From contig CAKZYI010000244.1 in NCBI GenBank assembly GCA_937884735.1, positions 1 to 10,004 on the forward strand: a DNA stretch of 10,004 nucleotides, read 5' to 3'. This document shows, piece after piece, positions 7,801-10,004 of this stretch. A program made the position numbers and the translations under genes. Below the pieces are notes generated by a model that was given only the letters and a program-made list of their open reading frames with translations, did no database searches and was not told the DNA's origin. The stretch is from an uncultured Pleurocapsa sp. (GTDB lineage: Bacteria > Cyanobacteriota > Cyanobacteriia > Cyanobacteriales > Xenococcaceae). Position 1 is the first letter of the stretch. Every line of letters starts with the position of its first letter.

Positions 7801-10004
7801 TGTTTCGACTGTATTAAGTTCTGATACCGATGGCGACGGCTTAAACGATACCTTTGAAACTAAAGAAAGTTCGATTATTAATGATGGTTTCGATGTTAAC
7901 GATGCCATTGATACTCCCCTAAACGGCACTCTACCTGATGAAGATGGTGATGCTGCTACTGGTACGCCTTTGACTGCCGATCTAGATTATCGCGATGGAG
8001 AATTTTCCAACAGCCCACCCAATATAGACCTCGATTTAGATGATAGCAGCACTGTTACAGGCAATGATTACCAAGCCAGCTTTGTTATTGGCAATCCTGT
8101 AGTAATTGTTGGTGGTGATGTCACTATTACCGATAGCACCGATACTAATATCGCTAGTGCCAGCATTAAATTAACCAATCGTCCTGATGGAGATGGAATT
8201 GAAAGTTTGTCGGTTAATGGCTCTTTACCAGGGGGAGTTGTAGCCAGTAGCTACGATTCTGCTACAGGAATTATCACTCTAACTGGTAATGCTTCGATTG
8301 AAGACTATCAAAATGCCTTCCAACTAATCGAATACAACAATACCGATCCTAGTGATGGTAGTAAGCGTACTATTGAAATAACCGTTAATGATGGAGAATT
8401 TGACAGTGACATTGCTATCAGCACTATTTGCGTAGCCGTACCACCATCGATTAATAACGATTATCAGACAGTCTTTACTGACGGTCAACCCCCCGTACCC
8501 ATCAGCGATCCTGGAGATACGGTTATTACCGACGATGATAGTGCCAATATGCAGACAGCAACTATCACTCTCACTAACCGTCTTGATGGGGATACGGTGG
8601 AAAGTCTATCCATTAATGGGACTTTGCCTGGGGGAATTGTTGCCAGCACCTATGACGAAGCCAACGGTACGATAACTTTGACGGGGGATGCCCCTATTGC
8701 TGATTATCAAACGGCAATTGCTCAAATTGAATATAACAATACTAATTTAACCGACCTTACAGATCGGGTAGTCGAGGTCACGATTAATGATGGTTTGTAC
8801 AGTAGCAATACTGCTCAAACTTTTATTCAGATGAATACCCCTCCTGTAGTGGATCTCAATGGTAGCGATTCTGGTAGCAAAGACTTCACCAATATTCTTC
8901 TAAGAGGCAGCGGAGGAGTTGCGATCGCAGATATTGATAGTTTGGTTACAGATCTATCGGATACCAATATTGAATCTGCCAATATTACTTTAACCAATGC
9001 CTTAACTGGGGATCAATTACTAGTTGATGGTACAGATGTCTTGACTGGGGGGACATTTACTACTGCTGGCGGGAATGATATTAACTATTCTGGGGTAAGT
9101 AGTAATGGGGAAATTGTCATTACCTTGACAGGCTCGGCACTTCTGGCTGGATATGAAGAGATAATTGAAGCTATTAAGTTCAACAATACCGAATCAGACC
9201 CCAATTTAAGCGATCGCGTTATCAATGTAACGGTTAATGATGGCGATTATGACAGTAATGTTGCCACCAGTACAATTATTTTACCTGGAACTATTAGTGG
9301 TAATGTTGCTGTCGACCTTGATAATGATGATGGAGGAGACGATGGCTTAGAGAATATTACGATACAGTTACAAGAACTTGATGGCACAGTTGTTGACACT
9401 GTAACTACTGATGTCGATGGTGATTACATCTTTAATGATGTTCTGGCTGGCACATATAATATTGTTCAAACCAATCGTAATGGTACTTATACCGATGTTA
9501 GCGATACTGAAGGAGCGATCGATGATAGTACTATTCAAGTTGTTTTAGCCCCAGAAACTAACTCTGCTGGTAACAACTTTGTCGATGAACAGCAGGCTAG
9601 TATTAGCGGTAACGTCAAAGTTGACACTGATAATGATGATGGGGGAGATAACAATCTTCAAAACGTCACCATACAGCTACAGCAAACCGATGGCACAGTC
9701 GCCCGTACTGTAACTACTGATATTGACGGGAACTATATCTTTAATGATGTTACTCCTGGTGAATATAATGTCGTTCAAATTAATCTTGATGGTAGCTACA
9801 GCGATGTTAGTGATACCCAAGGAATTAATGACAGCACGATTAACCTCACTATTGCCACAGGAGAAAATCTCACAGGCAATAATTTTATCGATGAACAGCA
9901 GGCTAGTATTAGCGGTAACGTCAAAGTTGACACTGATAATGATGATGGGGGAGATAACAATCTTCAAAACGTCACCATACAGCTACAGCAAACCGATGGC
10001 ACAG
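4889..10004 (+). CDS. Giant DUF4347 / P-domain / SdrD B / cadherin-like repeat surface protein, 3'-partial
   Basis: ATG 4889 is the first start after an in-frame stop at 4862. No Shine-Dalgarno sequence is visible. ATG 4916 (codon 10) is an alternative. The frame has no stop through the window end: 1705 whole codons. Order by residue: DUF4347 25-185, opening KQIVFIDSQVEDYQFL with HIVSHGSPG (H81) and LLLYGCNVG (C127) and closing GGNWELDVF; P domain 196-340 (GDIRVTLTAPDGT, then NGTWTLTVED); SdrD B-like 344-450; unassigned beta-rich segment 451-700; cadherin-like 703-846; Asp-rich type 3 block 847-1036; cadherin-like from 1043, 1185 and 1318; SdrD B-like repeats from 1469, 1572 and 1674 onward. 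There is no N-terminal signal peptide, which is usual for DUF4347 proteins, so export by a C-terminal signal outside the window is plausible. It is strongly acidic, with only three cysteines seen (86, 127, 1181). The likely role is a calcium-dependent adhesin or matrix protein, possibly self-processing; both roles are inferred. It is a paralog of gene 1. Confidence 0.93.
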   Translation, partial: MKSISNQKFMTNNAAVFNQTLASTKQIVFIDSQVEDYQFLAQGVLPGIEKVILDRDRNGIEQITEVLNQKGNFSLVHIVSHGSPGCLYLGNSQLSLDTIDRYRSNLRSWFASSFLISQASSLLLYGCNVGAQDVGEEFILKLFMLTHANISASSTPVGNAAKGGNWELDVFSPKISKELPFSETIVENYQSTFAQVVYEDNSSQSFGSSPSTFTRTFEVTQEGTLNNLSLGFNATHGYRGDIRVTLTAPDGTSVIAVASSSDNNDNYDILLEDGGGVLDDNTNDTVASQYYDRTVAPSNSLLTAFAGKDINGTWTLTVEDTKPGADNGAFNRALLDIDYTPEFYDIQGSVINDTNNPESDTIETPGDTSISGVTVKLYNDINGDGTPDGAEIDTTTTSADGFYTFTNKPAGDYVIEKETPSGFNDVTDSDGGDSNSVAVNVSANTTTSTLDIATLTAGASPSNPTSTVVDGVTLNLEISNTGTAAFTRTIEQDGVTFFLQDSDAADGNAFTNGSPTVDNQTPDDVNLNNYLIFKFSASEPINIYNFALSDLDLDHDNGASSDDYHDATAVIFRDQFGNFSSPSADFLGTDLETYAADLVNTGNIDSEFTNITTPFPVNAYRNSNNSATGTVGLSPVDAAGRATYSTLTNVKDIYVLYWNEREGINTGSDDDEQGFSIFGDIDFISTANDVSTGNNFLVEENDPPAIDLDSNAAGEEYSTIFAQGSGGVAIADPTVTDADSTDMVSSTVKLTNPQAGDGFLIDGITVNDGDTGTIAGTSIDYIVADNGTDITISLVGTDSRANYQTAIAVIEFNNAESLPNRSDRTIEVEIVDSSTNTSNTAISTIKWDTDADGIADADDIDDDNDGIIDTIEDSQADGDADGLINSLDIDADNDGIPDNIEAQTTTGYIAPSGIAARITDLNNDGLDDNYDFGAQEGLTPVNSDNPADATPDYLDTDSDNDGTLDIDEAGHVSTVLSSDTDGDGLNDTFETKESSIINDGFDVNDAIDTPLNGTLPDEDGDAATGTPLTADLDYRDGEFSNSPPNIDLDLDDSSTVTGNDYQASFVIGNPVVIVGGDVTITDSTDTNIASASIKLTNRPDGDGIESLSVNGSLPGGVVASSYDSATGIITLTGNASIEDYQNAFQLIEYNNTDPSDGSKRTIEITVNDGEFDSDIAISTICVAVPPSINNDYQTVFTDGQPPVPISDPGDTVITDDDSANMQTATITLTNRLDGDTVESLSINGTLPGGIVASTYDEANGTITLTGDAPIADYQTAIAQIEYNNTNLTDLTDRVVEVTINDGLYSSNTAQTFIQMNTPPVVDLNGSDSGSKDFTNILLRGSGGVAIADIDSLVTDLSDTNIESANITLTNALTGDQLLVDGTDVLTGGTFTTAGGNDINYSGVSSNGEIVITLTGSALLAGYEEIIEAIKFNNTESDPNLSDRVINVTVNDGDYDSNVATSTIILPGTISGNVAVDLDNDDGGDDGLENITIQLQELDGTVVDTVTTDVDGDYIFNDVLAGTYNIVQTNRNGTYTDVSDTEGAIDDSTIQVVLAPETNSAGNNFVDEQQASISGNVKVDTDNDDGGDNNLQNVTIQLQQTDGTVARTVTTDIDGNYIFNDVTPGEYNVVQINLDGSYSDVSDTQGINDSTINLTIATGENLTGNNFIDEQQASISGNVKVDTDNDDGGDNNLQNVTIQLQQTDGT
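4961..5443 (+). other. DUF4347 domain of gene 2
   Basis: The order of motifs is typical of the family: VFIDS-x-VEDY, a GVLPG turn, an ILDRDRNGIEQI stretch, VHIVSHG, a hydrophobic ASSLLLYGCNVG strand, a LTHANISAS segment and GGNWELD. The His-Gly and Gly-Cys ends of hydrophobic strands resemble the catalytic His and Cys positions of caspase-like (clan CD) peptidases. That enzymatic reading is my inference. The family is typically found at the N-terminus of giant repeat proteins in cyanobacteria and other aquatic bacteria. Confidence 0.85.
5474..5911 (+). other. P domain (proprotein-convertase type) of gene 2
   Basis: Beta-rich stretch with the typical H-x-Y-RGDI-x-V-x-LTAPDGT core, a DD-x-N-x-T loop, an LLTAFAGKD segment, and NGTWTLTVEDTKPGADNG near the end (W314). 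P domains usually follow subtilisin/kexin catalytic domains and help folding. Here one follows DUF4347 directly, with no subtilase in between. Confidence 0.85.
5918..6236 (+). other. SdrD B-like domain of gene 2 (first)
   Basis: Reads IQGSVINDTNNPESDT, then SGVTVKLYNDINGDG, DGFYTFTNKPAGDYVIEKE, then DSDGGDSNS. It is the counterpart of the second SdrD B-like domain of gene 1 (1496-1830), which shares the unusual DTNNP and PGDT-x-ISGVTV segments. Confidence 0.75.
6240..6994 (+). other. Unassigned beta-rich segment of gene 2
   Basis: About 250 residues with no counterpart in gene 1 or elsewhere in the window. Motifs include LIFKFSASEPINIYNFALSD, DLDLDHDN, AVIFRDQFGN, and DIYVLYWNEREG followed by an acidic TGSDDDEQGFSIFGDIDF. 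The pattern of a strand ending in aspartates followed by D-x-x-GN resembles calcium-binding beta-sandwich domains of secreted proteins. I cannot assign a family. Confidence 0.5.
6995..7996 (+). repeat. Long module A3: cadherin-like domain plus Asp-rich type 3 block (gene 2)
   Basis: The cadherin-like part is 6995-7426 (AAGEEYSTIF, GGVAIAD, IEFNNAES, NRSDRTIEV). The Asp-rich part is 7427-7996 (WDTDADGIADADDIDDDNDG through DLDYRD). It is homologous to A1 and A2 of gene 1 along its whole length at both protein and DNA level, which ties the two genes together as paralogs. Confidence 0.8.
8015..9292 (+). repeat. Three cadherin-like modules in tandem (gene 2)
   Basis: Units start at 8015 (NIDLDLDDSSTVTGNDY), 8441 (PPSINNDYQTVF) and 8840 (PPVVDLNGSDSGSKDF). 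Each carries a TLTN-RxDGD or LTNALTGD strand, a TLTG(N/D/S)A motif, an IE(Y/F)NNT or IKFNNTE strand, and a V(N)DG...SN-x-A ending. The third resembles the cadherin-like part of A1, with GSGGVAIAD. The middle one lacks the usual DLNG opening and is preceded by the odd cysteine C1181. Confidence 0.7.
9293..10004 (+). repeat. SdrD B-like tandem repeats at the 3' edge of gene 2
   Basis: Units start at 9293, 9602 and 9908, giving lengths of 103 and 102 codons and a cut third unit. Each opens ISGNV-x-VD-x-DNDDGGD, has TTD-x-DG-x-YIFNDV and closes NNF-x-DEQQ. The second and third share 117 identical bases (9582-9698 and 9888-10004), identical right up to the window edge, while the first is diverged. 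More copies probably follow outside the window. Confidence 0.85.

Noticed and set aside
9293..10004. CRISPR-like regular repetition
   Set aside because: Units are about 306 bases, translate in frame as SdrD B-like domains, and lack short unique spacers.

Overview
The window comes from a cyanobacterium. The clearest sign is the octamer GCGATCGC (HIP1), which I count 15 times, all inside coding sequence. The domain types also fit: DUF4347, SdrD B-like repeats and Asp-rich calcium-type repeats in very long surface proteins. Base composition is AT-leaning by eye, and the lone intergenic region is strongly AT-rich. I cannot name the species.

The window is filled by two giant, repetitive, co-directional (+) genes that are clearly paralogous. 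Gene 1 (2-4315) enters from the left with its 5' end missing. It encodes DUF11/fimbrial-type domains, two SdrD B-like domains, then alternating cadherin-like and Asp-rich thrombospondin type 3-like modules. Its frame is broken by an in-frame amber codon at 653-655. It stops at 4315, only 14 codons into a further cadherin-like module. It therefore looks like a nonsense-interrupted, C-terminally shortened copy, unless the stop is a sequence error.

An intergenic stretch of 573 bases (4316-4888) follows. It holds a strong intrinsic terminator (4430-4470), a 75-base foldback element that looks like a miniature inverted-repeat element (4676-4750), and a leader with a 13-base near-direct repeat and a dyad (4785-4833) just before the next gene.

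Gene 2 runs from 4889 past the end of the window (1705 whole codons, no stop). Its order is DUF4347, proprotein-convertase-type P domain, SdrD B-like domain, an unassigned beta-rich segment, a cadherin-like module, an Asp-rich type 3 block, three more cadherin-like modules, then SdrD B-like tandem repeats. The last two of these repeats share 117 identical bases at a 306-base period, running to the window edge.

Both products look like extracellular, calcium-dependent, multi-domain adhesins or cell-surface/matrix proteins. Function is inferred from domain types only. The most interesting points are the DUF4347 head with a possible His/Cys dyad joined to a P domain, the mosaic similarity among the three long modules (suggesting exchange between the neighbouring paralogs), and the apparent decay of gene 1.
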